A stretch of 64,000 bases of DNA from JBBDYG01 sp040901765 (GTDB taxonomy: Bacteria; Planctomycetota; Planctomycetia; Pirellulales; Lacipirellulaceae). The position numbers and the translations under genes are program-made. How positions within the stretch are numbered: the stretch's first letter is position 1; each line of letters begins with the position of its first letter. The stretch lies in contig JBBDYG010000076.1 of assembly GCA_040901765.1 (NCBI GenBank), positions 47,205 through 111,204 of the forward strand, written 5' to 3'. Under the pieces are notes generated by a model. That model did not search any database. It was given only the letters and a program-made list of their open reading frames with translations, and was not told where the DNA came from. This document shows positions 18,412 to 27,687 of the stretch, in pieces.

Positions 18412-20583
18412 ATGCGACTCATACAACGTGGCAAACGTCTATTCACAACGCGTCCGGCTAGACGGACCGTTCAGTCTTTCCGCGCGATCGCGGCGGCTTC
18501 GGCGCTGGCGTCAAGTCGCCGGGTTCCCTATGTGCTGGTGTCGCTGTTGTGGTTTGCGGGGTTTGCAACCGACTTGTCGGCGCAGACCAACTTCGTCGGC
18601 AGGTACGAGGGCGTTGCACAGACTGTTGACCTTCAGGACGACCCCCCGCGGCACATTTCTGAAAGCGATTTGCGGATTGATATCTCGCAACTGGGTACCC
18701 TTCTCAGCATCGATTACAAGGACAACCCTATCTTCAGCACTTTAGTGTTTCACTTTGAAGTGCAAGCGAACGGAAACTCCTTTCAGGGCGATGCATGGCG
18801 ACCGGACGCGAATCCTTTTACCGAAGGGCGTCGGATCGAAGCCACGCTGATTGGAAATCTGCTTTCCGGACGGTTTTTCGACAACGGCATTGGATTCAAC
18901 GGCGACACGCTTCCGAACGAATTCATGGACGATGAGCTTACCACGTTCGCCCTGCTGCGGATTCCGCCCCCACCTCCGCCCCCGACGGACGACGTGATCC
19001 GCTGGACCGATCCCACGGGGGGATCGTTCAGCGACTCGTCGAACTGGAGCCCGCAGCAGGTGCCGGAGAAGAGCGACACGCGCGACGACGTCGCGCTGTT
19101 CGACCTGAACAACAATTACACGGTGGACATCAACGGCAACCGGACCGTCGAGAGACTCGTGGTCCGCGCCGGGCGGGTCGATTTCGACGGCAGCATCCTG
19201 ACCGTCGCGGCGACGTCGCCGACCGTGCCGTCGGTGAGCATCGAGAACGATGGGCGACTGAACATCGCGACGGGCGGGCTGCGGAGCGTGCACGCGATCA
19301 TCGGCAACGCCCCGCCGTTCGACCCGGCCAACCCGCCGACGGCGGAGGTGCTGGTGGCCAACCTGGCCCAGTCCCAGTGGATCAACACCGGCAACCTGGC
19401 CGTGGGCGGGGCCGGCAAGGGGCGGTTGTTCGTGGCCAACGGCGGGCTGGTCGAGAGCGGCTCGGCCACGATCGGCGGGCCGTTCGGCGGCGAGGCGAGC
19501 GTCGGCGGGGACTCCTCGCTTTGGAAGACGGGCAACCTCGCCGTCGGTTCCGGCGGCAATGGCAACCTGAACATCGAGGCCGGCGCGGAGGTCGAAAGCG
19601 GCTCTGTCGAGGTGGGAACCACCCCAGGCTCCATCGGCGAGGTGACGGTCACGGGCGTCGACGCCACCGATGGCTCGTCGTCGAGTTGGACCACCAACAT
19701 CATCACGGTCGGCGGCCCGGGCGCCACGGGCGGCTTGAACATCCTCGACGGCGCGGCCGTCTTCGCCGCCGGGTTGATCATCGGCGACAACGTCGGCTCG
19801 ACAGGCAAGGTTGTCGTGTCCGGCCGCAACGCCGGCGGAATCGGGCTGGAGTCGCGCCTCGTCGTTGCCACCGGCATCGTGGTGGGCGGAAATGGAGACC
19901 TGGCCCAGATGTTTGTGACCGACGGCGGGATCGTCTCCAGCAACTTGTTTATGAACATCGAACAGGACGGCTTGCTGGAGATCGCCGGCCCGACGTCTCT
20001 GGTTGACGTGACCGGAGACGTGAACGTCGGCACCAACATTTCCGGCCTGATCCAGTTCAATGGCGGCAACATGATCGTCGGCGGCCTGCTCCATGTCGGC
20101 GCGGGCGGCTCAATCGAGGGCAACGGCACCCTTGTCGCCCCCAACCGGACGGTCGAAATCGGGGGAAACATCGACCCGGGCCTCTCACCCGGCATCCTCA
20201 CCTTCGTCGCCGACGTCGCACTGACCGCCACGGCCCAGGTGCACGTCGAGATGGCCGGGACGGCGGCGGGCCTGTTCGACGTGTTGGCGATCACCGGCGA
20301 TGCGACGCTGGGCGGCACGCTGCTGCTGGAGTTCATCGATGGCTTCGCCCCGCGGCAGGGCGATACGTTTGCGTTCCTGGACGTGGGCGGCGCGCTTAGC
20401 GGCGCATTCGCCAGCGTCGAGGTCCGCAACCTCGCCCCGGGCTTTCAGTTTGACCTGCGCCCAGACGCAGGCGGGTTGACGATGGTCGCCCTTAACGACG
20501 GCGTCTTCGTGCCCGAGCCGGCGACCCTGGCAATGCTCTTCGCCGGAATGCTCGCGACTCTCTTCCGTCGACAGATTCGATGA
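18412..20583 (+). CDS. PEP-CTERM beta-solenoid surface protein
   Basis: 723-aa exported protein. There is a hydrophobic segment near residues 39-57, a short sandwich-like region, then a proline linker (RIPPPPPPPTDD). A long stretch of autotransporter-type repeats follows (about 200-600; NTGNLAVGGAGKGRLFVANG and TGNLAVGSGGNGNLNIEAGA), expected to form a right-handed beta-helix. The C-terminus is a PEP-CTERM tail: VPEPATLAMLFAGMLATLF then RRQIR. Such tails are recognised by exosortase and lead to anchoring or release at the surface; no exosortase gene is in this window. The TTG/ATG region upstream shows no clear ribosome site. It starts 4 bases after the truncated NHL copy. Role unknown, probably surface or matrix. 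Confidence 0.85.
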   Translation: MRLIQRGKRLFTTRPARRTVQSFRAIAAASALASSRRVPYVLVSLLWFAGFATDLSAQTNFVGRYEGVAQTVDLQDDPPRHISESDLRIDISQLGTLLSIDYKDNPIFSTLVFHFEVQANGNSFQGDAWRPDANPFTEGRRIEATLIGNLLSGRFFDNGIGFNGDTLPNEFMDDELTTFALLRIPPPPPPPTDDVIRWTDPTGGSFSDSSNWSPQQVPEKSDTRDDVALFDLNNNYTVDINGNRTVERLVVRAGRVDFDGSILTVAATSPTVPSVSIENDGRLNIATGGLRSVHAIIGNAPPFDPANPPTAEVLVANLAQSQWINTGNLAVGGAGKGRLFVANGGLVESGSATIGGPFGGEASVGGDSSLWKTGNLAVGSGGNGNLNIEAGAEVESGSVEVGTTPGSIGEVTVTGVDATDGSSSSWTTNIITVGGPGATGGLNILDGAAVFAAGLIIGDNVGSTGKVVVSGRNAGGIGLESRLVVATGIVVGGNGDLAQMFVTDGGIVSSNLFMNIEQDGLLEIAGPTSLVDVTGDVNVGTNISGLIQFNGGNMIVGGLLHVGAGGSIEGNGTLVAPNRTVEIGGNIDPGLSPGILTFVADVALTATAQVHVEMAGTAAGLFDVLAITGDATLGGTLLLEFIDGFAPRQGDTFAFLDVGGALSGAFASVEVRNLAPGFQFDLRPDAGGLTMVALNDGVFVPEPATLAMLFAGMLATLFRRQIR

Positions 20584-20614
20584 TCCAACAACTTAAGCCA
20601 TGGAAACAAACCCA

Positions 20615-23356
20615 ATGCGGCCCGTCAATTTGATACCCATCGGCCTCGCGCTGGCCGGCTTCATCCGTCCGTCTCACACCGCTTGGGCGCAGGCGCCGGC
20701 GCCCTCCGGCACCGTCATCACCATCGCCGGCAATGGCGTGGGCGGTTTCTCCGGCGACGACGGACCGGCCTTGGACGCCAGCATCAGCGGTCCTTACGGC
20801 TCGGCCATCGGTCCGGACGGCACCCTCTACTTCGCGGACAACAGCAATTACCGCATCCGCGCCATCGACCCCGTGACCAGCATCATCACGACCGTCGCCG
20901 GCAACGGGAGCCTCGGCGACGATAACCCCAACGACGGGCCGGCCACCGAAGCCGACTTGAGCGGCGTCCTTGGCATCGCCGTGGACCGCAACGCGCTTTA
21001 CATCGGCGACTTTGGCCAGAACTGGGTCAGCAAGGTGGATCTGTCCACCAACCTGCTCACGCGCTACGCGGGCACGGGCATCTTCAGCTTTGGCTTGGGC
21101 GGCGACGGCGGACCGGCCACGTCGGCCCAGATCGCGGCCGTCGAGGGCGTCGCCACCGATGCCGCCGGCCGGCTCTCCATCGCCGATGTCCTTAACTACC
21201 GTATCCGCCAGGTCGATCCCGTTACCGGCATCATCACAACCCTCGCGGGCACCGGCGACTTTATCAACGGGAGCAATGGTTCAACGGGCGACGGCGGACC
21301 GGCCGCCGCCGCCTCGTTCACGTTCCCCACGTTCGTCGCGGCCGATAGCGCGGGCAATGTATTCGTAACAGACCAAAGTGCGAGCACCCGCATCCGTCGG
21401 ATCGACGCCATCACGGGCATCATCACCACCGTCGCCGGCGGCGGCGCCACCACGCCCGGCACCGGGCCGGCCACCGACGTGAACCTGGGGGATAGAGACG
21501 CCTTCATCACCGTCGACGACGCCGGGACGCTCTTTATCGCCAGCGGCAACCAGGTGTTCAAGGTGGACCTCGGCAGCGGCCAGCTCAGCCTCTTTGCCGG
21601 CGCCGCGGACTTTGGCTTCAGCGGCGACGGCGGCCCCGCAATCGACGCCCGGTTCAGTATCATCGGAGGTCTGACCGTGGCGCCCGGCGGCGGGCTAATC
21701 ATCTCCGATGTGGACAACGCGCGAATCCGCTACATCGCGCCCCATTCGATCCATTTGTCGGGCGACAGCGGGCAGACCGACTTCTACCTGCCGTGGGTCA
21801 GCGCGCTCTCCGGCGATCTTATCGTCACGAACAACCCGAACCTATCGGTCATCGACATGAGTTCAGTGACAATCGTCGGGGGCGAATTGACTATCACCGA
21901 CAACACGTCCGCGACAGTTATCAACGCGAGCGCACTCGTGTCCATCTCTGGCGAACTCAACATCAGCGGAAACATTTCAGCGGGCGAACTCGAACTGCCC
22001 TCTCTGGTATCTGCCGGTGAACTTACCATCACCGACAACACATCAGCAGACGTCATCAACGCGAGCGCACTCGTGTCCGTCTCTGGCGAACTCAACATCA
22101 GCGGAAACATTTCAGCGGGTGAACTTGAACTGCCCTCTCTGGTATCTGCCGGTGAACTTACCATCACCGACAACTCATCAGCAGACGTCATCAACGCGAG
22201 CGCACTCGTGTCCATCTCTGGCGAACTCAACATCAGCGGAAACATTTCAGCGGGCGAACTCGAACTGCCCTCTCTGGTATCTGCCGGTGAACTTACCATC
22301 ACCGACAACACGTCCGCGGAGGCCATCAACGCGGCCGCCCTCGTGACCGTTTCGGGTGACCTCGACATTAGCGGCAACGGCCCGGCCACCACTGTGAACA
22401 CGGCCGCCAACGTCAGCGTCGGTGGCGACCTAACAATCGAGACCACTGGCAGTGGCACGTTCGACGTCAGCGGCGCGGCGGTGGGCGGCAACACCGACCT
22501 GACCACCGACGGGTACACGGAGGTCGCCGCCGCGACGGCGGGCGGCCAGACGGCCGTCACCATGCTCAACAGTGAAGCCACGATGGAAGTCACGCTGCCC
22601 GACGGCGCGTTTTCCTCGGCCAATCCGGTCACCTTCAGCGTCGAGCGGCTGCCCGGCGGCGGCGTGGAGACCGTCGGCGGCGAGATGGTCACCCACCTGG
22701 AAACATATGCCTTCGATTTTGCGATCCCGACGCTCAACTCGGCCGCGGAGCTGAACTTCGAGATTGATCTCGTGGCGCTCGCCGAGCCGGATCGTCTGAC
22801 GCTGCTGGACCTGCTGCACGAGAGCGCGGAGCTGACGCTAAGCGTGCGCGGCGACGCACCGGGCGCCGAGTTGCAACTATTCGACGTCTGCTCCGACGGT
22901 GGTCCAGCGGTTGATGCTTGCGTGGTAGTGCAGTGGCTCGACGCAAACCGGATGCTGCTCGACCCGCTGACCGGCTTTGACCCGTCGATCCTGCGGTTCG
23001 AGGCGCTGGTGGGCCATTTCTCGACCTACAGCGTGGTGGCCGTCGGTCTTGCCGGCGATTACAACCACAACGGCGTCGTGAACGCGGCCGACTACACCGT
23101 GTGGCGCGACACGCTCGGCCAGTCGGGCACGGACCTCGCCGCCGACGGCAACGGCAACGACCAAATCGACGCCGGCGATTTGAATATTTGGCGGGCCCAC
23201 TTCGGCGCTGTGTCTTCTGGAATTGGCACCAGCGGCGGCGGCTCGGTTGGGGACGTCCCAGCAGTTCCTGAGCCGCGGGCGGCTACGCTCGCCGCCATCG
23301 CCGTGCTTGCTGCGCTCGCAGTTGGCCGAATCAAGCGGGCGGCCCCACAAGCTTGA
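20615..23356 (+). CDS. NHL-repeat / dockerin / PEP-CTERM secreted protein
   Basis: 913-aa exported protein. A signal peptide ends near AWAQA. NHL-like propeller blades follow (about 30-390), built on repeats such as ITTVAGNG, GPDGTLYFADNSNYRIRAID and SGDGGPA. Next come tandem 45-residue repeats (about 423-588), a sandwich region, a planctomycete dockerin-type calcium repeat (GDYNHNGVVNAADYTVWRD and DGNGNDQIDAGDLNIWRAHF) and a PEP-CTERM tail (VPEPRAATLAAIAVLAALAV then GRIKRA). I chose the ATG at 20615, since the duplicate at 18145 conserves this codon and not the in-frame ATG at 20600. The two tails and the dockerin suggest assembly at the cell surface. Ligands are unknown. Confidence 0.85.
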   Translation: MRPVNLIPIGLALAGFIRPSHTAWAQAPAPSGTVITIAGNGVGGFSGDDGPALDASISGPYGSAIGPDGTLYFADNSNYRIRAIDPVTSIITTVAGNGSLGDDNPNDGPATEADLSGVLGIAVDRNALYIGDFGQNWVSKVDLSTNLLTRYAGTGIFSFGLGGDGGPATSAQIAAVEGVATDAAGRLSIADVLNYRIRQVDPVTGIITTLAGTGDFINGSNGSTGDGGPAAAASFTFPTFVAADSAGNVFVTDQSASTRIRRIDAITGIITTVAGGGATTPGTGPATDVNLGDRDAFITVDDAGTLFIASGNQVFKVDLGSGQLSLFAGAADFGFSGDGGPAIDARFSIIGGLTVAPGGGLIISDVDNARIRYIAPHSIHLSGDSGQTDFYLPWVSALSGDLIVTNNPNLSVIDMSSVTIVGGELTITDNTSATVINASALVSISGELNISGNISAGELELPSLVSAGELTITDNTSADVINASALVSVSGELNISGNISAGELELPSLVSAGELTITDNSSADVINASALVSISGELNISGNISAGELELPSLVSAGELTITDNTSAEAINAAALVTVSGDLDISGNGPATTVNTAANVSVGGDLTIETTGSGTFDVSGAAVGGNTDLTTDGYTEVAAATAGGQTAVTMLNSEATMEVTLPDGAFSSANPVTFSVERLPGGGVETVGGEMVTHLETYAFDFAIPTLNSAAELNFEIDLVALAEPDRLTLLDLLHESAELTLSVRGDAPGAELQLFDVCSDGGPAVDACVVVQWLDANRMLLDPLTGFDPSILRFEALVGHFSTYSVVAVGLAGDYNHNGVVNAADYTVWRDTLGQSGTDLAADGNGNDQIDAGDLNIWRAHFGAVSSGIGTSGGGSVGDVPAVPEPRAATLAAIAVLAALAVGRIKRAAPQA
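21881..22378 (+). repeat. Tandem 135-bp coding repeat (3 full copies and a diverged fourth)
   Basis: Units begin at 21881, 22016, 22151 and 22286, exactly 135 bases (45 codons) apart, each starting GELTITDN and containing SGELNISGNISAGELELPSL. The first three are nearly identical in DNA, so the expansion is recent; the fourth diverges after about 40 bases. The likely fold is a leucine/isoleucine-spaced beta-solenoid like receptor-L or BspA-type repeats. Confidence 0.9.
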
Positions 23357-23717
23357 GCAGGCTCTCGCGCAGGCGGATGCAAACGCCGAGCATTTGCCGC
23401 GCGTCTTCGCGGCTGGCAACTGTACCAGGATACCGATCATCCACCGCCGCGTCGGTTAAATCCGTCAACTCCACCTCGTCCCAGTTCCACGCCGGTTCGA
23501 CCAATTGCAGCAGTCTGCTCAGCTCGGGCAAGTTGTGCGTTCGCGGTGGAATCACTTCGTGACAAATCAACACGGTTTTCATCAGCTTCTCGACACATTG
23601 CTGCGCGTGAAAACAGACCGGACCGTAATCCGATTCGTGTTCAACGGCGAGTTCTCGTTCGGCGACGCGGTAGTCCGTCTCCGCTTTATTGAGCCACTCG
23701 CGAACCGTCTCGTTCAT
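23331..23717 (-). CDS. HEPN-domain protein (partner of MNT nucleotidyltransferase)
   Basis: 128-aa all-helical HEPN-domain protein. The features are WLNKAETDYRVAERE near the start, CFHAQQCVEKLMKTVLI, and the R59-T-H61-N motif in IPPRTHNLPELSRLL, followed by PGTVASREDARQML. HEPN proteins paired with minimal nucleotidyltransferases act either as RNase toxins or as nucleotide-binding partners; this PF05168-like type is less studied than HepT, so toxicity is an inference. It overlaps the 3' end of the upstream MNT gene by 32 bases, which signals translational coupling. Its own stop lies 26 bases inside the 3' end of the convergent NHL gene. Confidence 0.85.
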   Translation of the reverse strand: MNETVREWLNKAETDYRVAERELAVEHESDYGPVCFHAQQCVEKLMKTVLICHEVIPPRTHNLPELSRLLQLVEPAWNWDEVELTDLTDAAVDDRYPGTVASREDARQMLGVCIRLRESLLKLVGPPA

Positions 23718-24018
23718 AAAGAATCACTCCTTTATCCAGCGCCTCGCGGACCAGGGGATCCCACTGGCGGTAACGACGAGCTATATCGTCGGGCGTGCGG
23801 ACCAAAACATCGGTGGCGAAAGGCGCTGTCGCCTGGCGGCGGATCGCGCGGCGCGCGTCCTGACTGCGCCCCTCATGGGGCATGATCACCAGCAAATCCA
23901 CATCCGAATCCTCGTCCGGTTGACCATAGGCGTAGGAGCCGAACAAAATGATCTTTTCCGGATGGAATGCCTCGGCAATTCTATCGCTGAACTGGCGAAT
24001 CTCCGCGAGCTGGACCAT
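23686..24018 (-). CDS. Minimal nucleotidyltransferase (MNT)
   Basis: 110-aa nucleotidyltransferase of the pol-beta superfamily. G27-S28 and D39-V-D41 give the canonical GSx10DxD pattern in ILFGSYAYGQPDEDSDVD, followed by LLVIMPHEG, with a third acidic strand at ATDVLVRTPDD. In MntA-HepT systems the MNT partner adds AMP groups to the HEPN partner and silences it; whether this pair does so is inferred. I chose the ATG at 24018 because GAGG lies about nine bases upstream; longer readings enter non-coding DNA. The MNT gene comes first and overlaps the HEPN gene. Confidence 0.88.
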   Translation of the reverse strand: MVQLAEIRQFSDRIAEAFHPEKIILFGSYAYGQPDEDSDVDLLVIMPHEGRSQDARRAIRRQATAPFATDVLVRTPDDIARRYRQWDPLVREALDKGVILYERDGSRVAQ

Positions 24019-24288
24019 GGACGGCCTCGAGATCATCAGCGTGGAAAGGACATTACCATTGTGGACTACAGGGCGCTGCCCGCCAAGTGACACCGGCACT
24101 AGGAAAACGTCGGCCACTTGAAGCGGCCGATTTGATCGTGTGGTGCAAATGGCTTGGTTAGCCCAGAGTGGCCCGAGTCTCCGAGCGCGTGAATTCACGA
24201 CTCGGAGAGGGGTGCTACAATATCTGCGACCGTACAAAATGACCCAACCCGAACGCTTCGTCAGGAAAGAGTATTCGTAACATTTTAT

Positions 24289-25758
24289 ATGAATCGCTGC
24301 ATACACCAAAGCCGATCGTCCACCACTTGGTTAGTCTTCGTCGCGATGTTCTGCGCCCTGTGCCGATCGGCTCAGGCCGCCGATCCCCCCGCGAAGCCTA
24401 ACATCATCATGATCCTGGCCGACGATCTCGGCTGGGGCGACCTTGGTTGCTACGGGCACCCCCACATAAAAACTCCCCATCTCGACCGCTTGGCGAAGAG
24501 CGGCACGCAGTTTACGCACTTCTATACGAATGGGTCGGTCTGTTCGCCCAGCCGTTGCGCGCTGTTTACCGGCCAGTATCCGGCCCGACATCGGATTCAC
24601 GGACACTACGCCACGCCCGAACAAAACGCATCCCGCGGGATGAGCAATTGGCTCGATCCGGAAGTGCCTAATGTGGCGCGCCTGCTGAAAGGGGCCGGCT
24701 ATGCCACGGCGCACGTCGGCAAGTGGCACTTGGGCAATAACTCGGGCGGCCCGGCGATCGAAAGTTATGGCTTCGACTTCGTCGGCACAAGCGAGCGCGA
24801 CGGGCCAAACGGTCCCGCGGACGATCCGCACTTTAGGGCGCGTTCGACTGCGCTGTTCGTCGATGAGGGGCTGCGCTTCATTGCGGAGAACAAGGACAAG
24901 CCGTTCTACTTGCAGATCTGGACGCTCGTCCCGCACGCCACGCTTCGTCCCACCGACGAGCAGATGAAGCCCTACGAGCAATTCCGCGCCGGTGGAAAAG
25001 ATTTTCCACATCGAAGCGCGGCTGAAATCTACTACGCCTCGGTGACCGATTTAGATGCGCAAATCGGCCGCCTGATTGCGGAATTGGAGAATCTCGGCCT
25101 CACCAACCAGACGTTGATTCTTTTCTCGAGCGACAACGGTCCCGAGGACATTCACGTCGGCAACGCCAGCCACAGCGGGATTGGCAGCGCCGGCCCGTTC
25201 CGCGGCCGCAAGCGAAGCCTCTATGAAGGGGGCGTGCGGGTGCCAGGCATCGTCTGTTGGCCGGGGCACGTTCCGGCCGAGCGCGTCGAAGACGAAAGCG
25301 TCGTCGCTGGCGTCGACTGGCTGCCGACTGTATGCCGTCTGGCAGGAGCAACAATTCCCGATGCCCATTCGCTCGACGGTGAAGACGTTAGCGACGTGAT
25401 GTTGGGCCAGTCGCGCGCCCGTGCAAAGCCACTTATGTGGGAGTGGCGTTTCGGAATTGCCGGAGAGGTTTTTCACCATAGTCCCATGCTGGCAATTCGC
25501 GAGGGTGGATGGAAGCTCCTAATGAACCCCGACCGTAGCCGCGTGGAGCTATACGACATCGGGCGCGATCCGACGGAGCTAACGAACGAAGCCCAGCGGG
25601 AGCCGGAGTTGGTCCAGCGGCTGGCGTCGAGCGTGTTGGCATGGCAGAAGGAATTGCCGTCGGGGCCGGTTCATCCATCGGCTGGCGGGCACGAATATCC
25701 CTGGCCCGGCAAATCGCGTCCGCCACGTGGCGATGCGGGCGTAAAGGGCAAGCGATAG
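24289..25758 (+). CDS. Secreted sulfatase (arylsulfatase A-like)
   Basis: 489-aa type I sulfatase with a signal peptide ending around AQA (residue 30). The metal-binding start is NIIMILADDLGWGDLGCYG. The formylglycine site is C85-S-P-S-R, a cysteine-type site needing a formylglycine-generating enzyme that is not in this window. GKWHLG and SSDNGPED supply further active-site residues. It would remove sulfate esters from polysaccharides or small molecules in the periplasm. Planctomycetes encode many such enzymes. It is monocistronic and read away from the MNT gene. The substrate is unknown. Confidence 0.95.
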   Translation: MNRCIHQSRSSTTWLVFVAMFCALCRSAQAADPPAKPNIIMILADDLGWGDLGCYGHPHIKTPHLDRLAKSGTQFTHFYTNGSVCSPSRCALFTGQYPARHRIHGHYATPEQNASRGMSNWLDPEVPNVARLLKGAGYATAHVGKWHLGNNSGGPAIESYGFDFVGTSERDGPNGPADDPHFRARSTALFVDEGLRFIAENKDKPFYLQIWTLVPHATLRPTDEQMKPYEQFRAGGKDFPHRSAAEIYYASVTDLDAQIGRLIAELENLGLTNQTLILFSSDNGPEDIHVGNASHSGIGSAGPFRGRKRSLYEGGVRVPGIVCWPGHVPAERVEDESVVAGVDWLPTVCRLAGATIPDAHSLDGEDVSDVMLGQSRARAKPLMWEWRFGIAGEVFHHSPMLAIREGGWKLLMNPDRSRVELYDIGRDPTELTNEAQREPELVQRLASSVLAWQKELPSGPVHPSAGGHEYPWPGKSRPPRGDAGVKGKR

Positions 25759-25841
25759 CCCGTACCCTGCGTTCGTGGGTTGCACGAGTACCTTCGGTGC
25801 TAGTGCGCTTCTAAGGAACGCGGGAAAAATAACTTCGGTAT

Positions 25842-26207
25842 TTGGCCAACGGCCATTTTCACCGTAGCCTGGGGCATCGCCCTCGTTGTTCTACACAACT
25901 GTTGCTTTCCTACCGCGAAGCGGTTTCGCCCTCCAGCCCAGGGTTGTCCGCCGCAGCGGACTACCCTGGGTACATGCCGAATTTGATCGCATTTACCCCG
26001 ACGGGGTTACGGCCTCCGGCGTAACCCCGTTGGGGTAAAGCATGCAAGGAGCCAGCCAACCCAGGGTAGCTGCGCAACCCTGGGCTGGAGGACGCAACGC
26101 CCTTGGCGTAAAGACACCCAACGATCGCAATGAAAATCCTATTTGTGACTTGTGTAGAACAACGAGGGCGTTGCCCCAGGCTACGATGAATCAAGGCCTT
26201 CGGCCAA
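25842..26207. repeat. Dispersed inverted-repeat element, copy 2 (nested palindromes)
   Basis: The 506-base gap 25759-26264 is almost filled by a large imperfect palindrome. Outer arms read TTGGCCAACGGCC at 25842 and its near complement at 26195-26207. Inside lie GTAGCCTGGGGCATCGCCC against GGGCGTTGCCCCAGGCTACG, and TTGTTCTACACAA against TTGTGTAGAACAA. Nested within are short hairpins built on CCCAGGGT/ACCCTGGG around 25938-25973 and 26060-26087. No gene is credible here. Confidence 0.8.
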
Positions 26208-26264
26208 ACGGTCAAATTGTTTTGTTCCCCCACGACTCGAATCCCTCGCGAACTGAAACCGAAG

Positions 26265-27674
26265 TTATTCTTCCCCCATTCCTAAGTCGGCAAGCAACTT
26301 AAAGGCCGCATCGACGAGCAGTTCGCCTCCACCGGGGGCAATCTTCGAGTTCGTCGGTTCGTAACCGCCCTCGGCGAATCCGCGCCGCGTGGGGATATAG
26401 CCCGGGTAGTCGTTGCTAAGCTCGATCACAAGGGTTGTGGCAAACGGCGAAGCTTGCTTGATCGCCAACCCCAGTTCAACGAATAGTTCGCCCGGCAAAA
26501 AAACCACCGCTACTGAGTCGCTCAGTCGAAACGCTTGCACGTCCATCGGCAGCGCTTCCGCCCGATAATCGGCGATGCCGACGATCGTGACTGCGGCGAC
26601 TTGCTCGAGCATCGGCAGTTGGCGAGTTCCGACCTTGCTAAGGTTCTCGCGCGCGGTAGCGATCTCTTCGACATTGTAACGCTGCAGTGGCACTGGAACC
26701 GTCGCGCTGGCGGCCGCTAGGTGCGGCTCGACGAGAGGTAGAGTTTCCAAGACGCCAGCGACCGTTGCGCCGAGCGCGTCGCCAATTCGCTGCGTCTCTT
26801 CGTGACCCTTTTGAGGTCGATCGTGGGAAACATCGATGTGATTGATGTCGCCGCATGTGCCAATTCCAAACAATGAATTGTAGTCGGGCCCGAACTGTGC
26901 CCTTAGCTTGCCCTGAAGAAAATACGGAAAGTCGGCCGCGTATTCCGTACCGCCAGTCGTGTCGAGATGGAGTGCGAACACCGTCAAACCGGCGACGGGC
27001 TTCCCATCGCGGCGAAACTGAAGCAGGCCGACCTCAGGATCAATGGGACCGGCTGGGCGTTCGACATTCGGGTTCAACTTGCCTGGGTTGGTGACTACCG
27101 ACCCGTTTTGCATGACGTAGCGCCGATTGAACGCAAGACCCTGTTGCTCGGCAGTTCCCGCCACAAGCTCGGCAGGCTCGACTGCAGCAGCAGCTTGCGT
27201 AACGGCGGTCACCAGGTTCTTGATTAGCTCGGCGGAATAGTCGATTGCTTCGTGTGGGTCGGTGCCGTGCTCCCGCACCGCAGCGTCGTGAAAGTAATTT
27301 CGCAGCGGACCAAAGTAAAGCGGGCCGGTGTGGCTATGGGTGGCGGCGATTGCGATCTGCTCGCGAGGTATCCCCGTCGCTTCCGCCGCTTTGGTGCGTG
27401 CCGCTGCAGTCACCGCGGACGGTACTCCGACCAGATCGCAGAACACCCAGGCGACCCGTTTGTCCCCTTGCTCCAATACAACCGCCTTCGCATGCAATGG
27501 GTTGTGCGTGCCGGTGGCAAAGCGTTCGTAAAAATACCCGCTCATGCGGTGCCCAACGGGCGGTGTGATGTCAATTGTGGCAAAGCCCACGCACAGCGGT
27601 TCCGCGGCAAATGCGTGCGCGGCCATGAGCCAAGCGGTAGCGATTATCGCAAGTAGATGGATGGATCGTTGCAT
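26265..27674 (-). CDS. Secreted neutral/alkaline ceramidase-like hydrolase
   Basis: 469-aa secreted protein related to the N-terminal domain of neutral (non-lysosomal) ceramidases. A signal peptide ends AHAFA. The family start is VGFATIDITPPVGHRMSGYF. The zinc-site motif is AATHSHTGP, and SLFGIGTCGDINHID and LPGELFVELGLAIKQ follow typical ceramidase strands. True ceramidases are about 650-700 aa with a C-terminal Ig-like domain, which is missing here. Shorter planctomycete members are common and their substrate is not known. I chose the ATG at 27674; residues upstream lie in the repeat-bordering DNA. Confidence 0.82.
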   Translation of the reverse strand: MQRSIHLLAIIATAWLMAAHAFAAEPLCVGFATIDITPPVGHRMSGYFYERFATGTHNPLHAKAVVLEQGDKRVAWVFCDLVGVPSAVTAAARTKAAEATGIPREQIAIAATHSHTGPLYFGPLRNYFHDAAVREHGTDPHEAIDYSAELIKNLVTAVTQAAAAVEPAELVAGTAEQQGLAFNRRYVMQNGSVVTNPGKLNPNVERPAGPIDPEVGLLQFRRDGKPVAGLTVFALHLDTTGGTEYAADFPYFLQGKLRAQFGPDYNSLFGIGTCGDINHIDVSHDRPQKGHEETQRIGDALGATVAGVLETLPLVEPHLAAASATVPVPLQRYNVEEIATARENLSKVGTRQLPMLEQVAAVTIVGIADYRAEALPMDVQAFRLSDSVAVVFLPGELFVELGLAIKQASPFATTLVIELSNDYPGYIPTRRGFAEGGYEPTNSKIAPGGGELLVDAAFKLLADLGMGEE

Positions 27675-27687
27675 GGCTTCGTGGATT

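Noticed and set aside
18742..20094. 450-aa minus-strand frame opposite the PEP-CTERM gene
   Set aside because: A shadow of a GC-rich repeat gene: high Asp/Ala/Arg/His content and no domain, while the plus strand has a signal segment and PEP-CTERM tail.
21881..22378. CRISPR array
   Set aside because: The units are 135 bases, coding, contiguous and without unique spacers.
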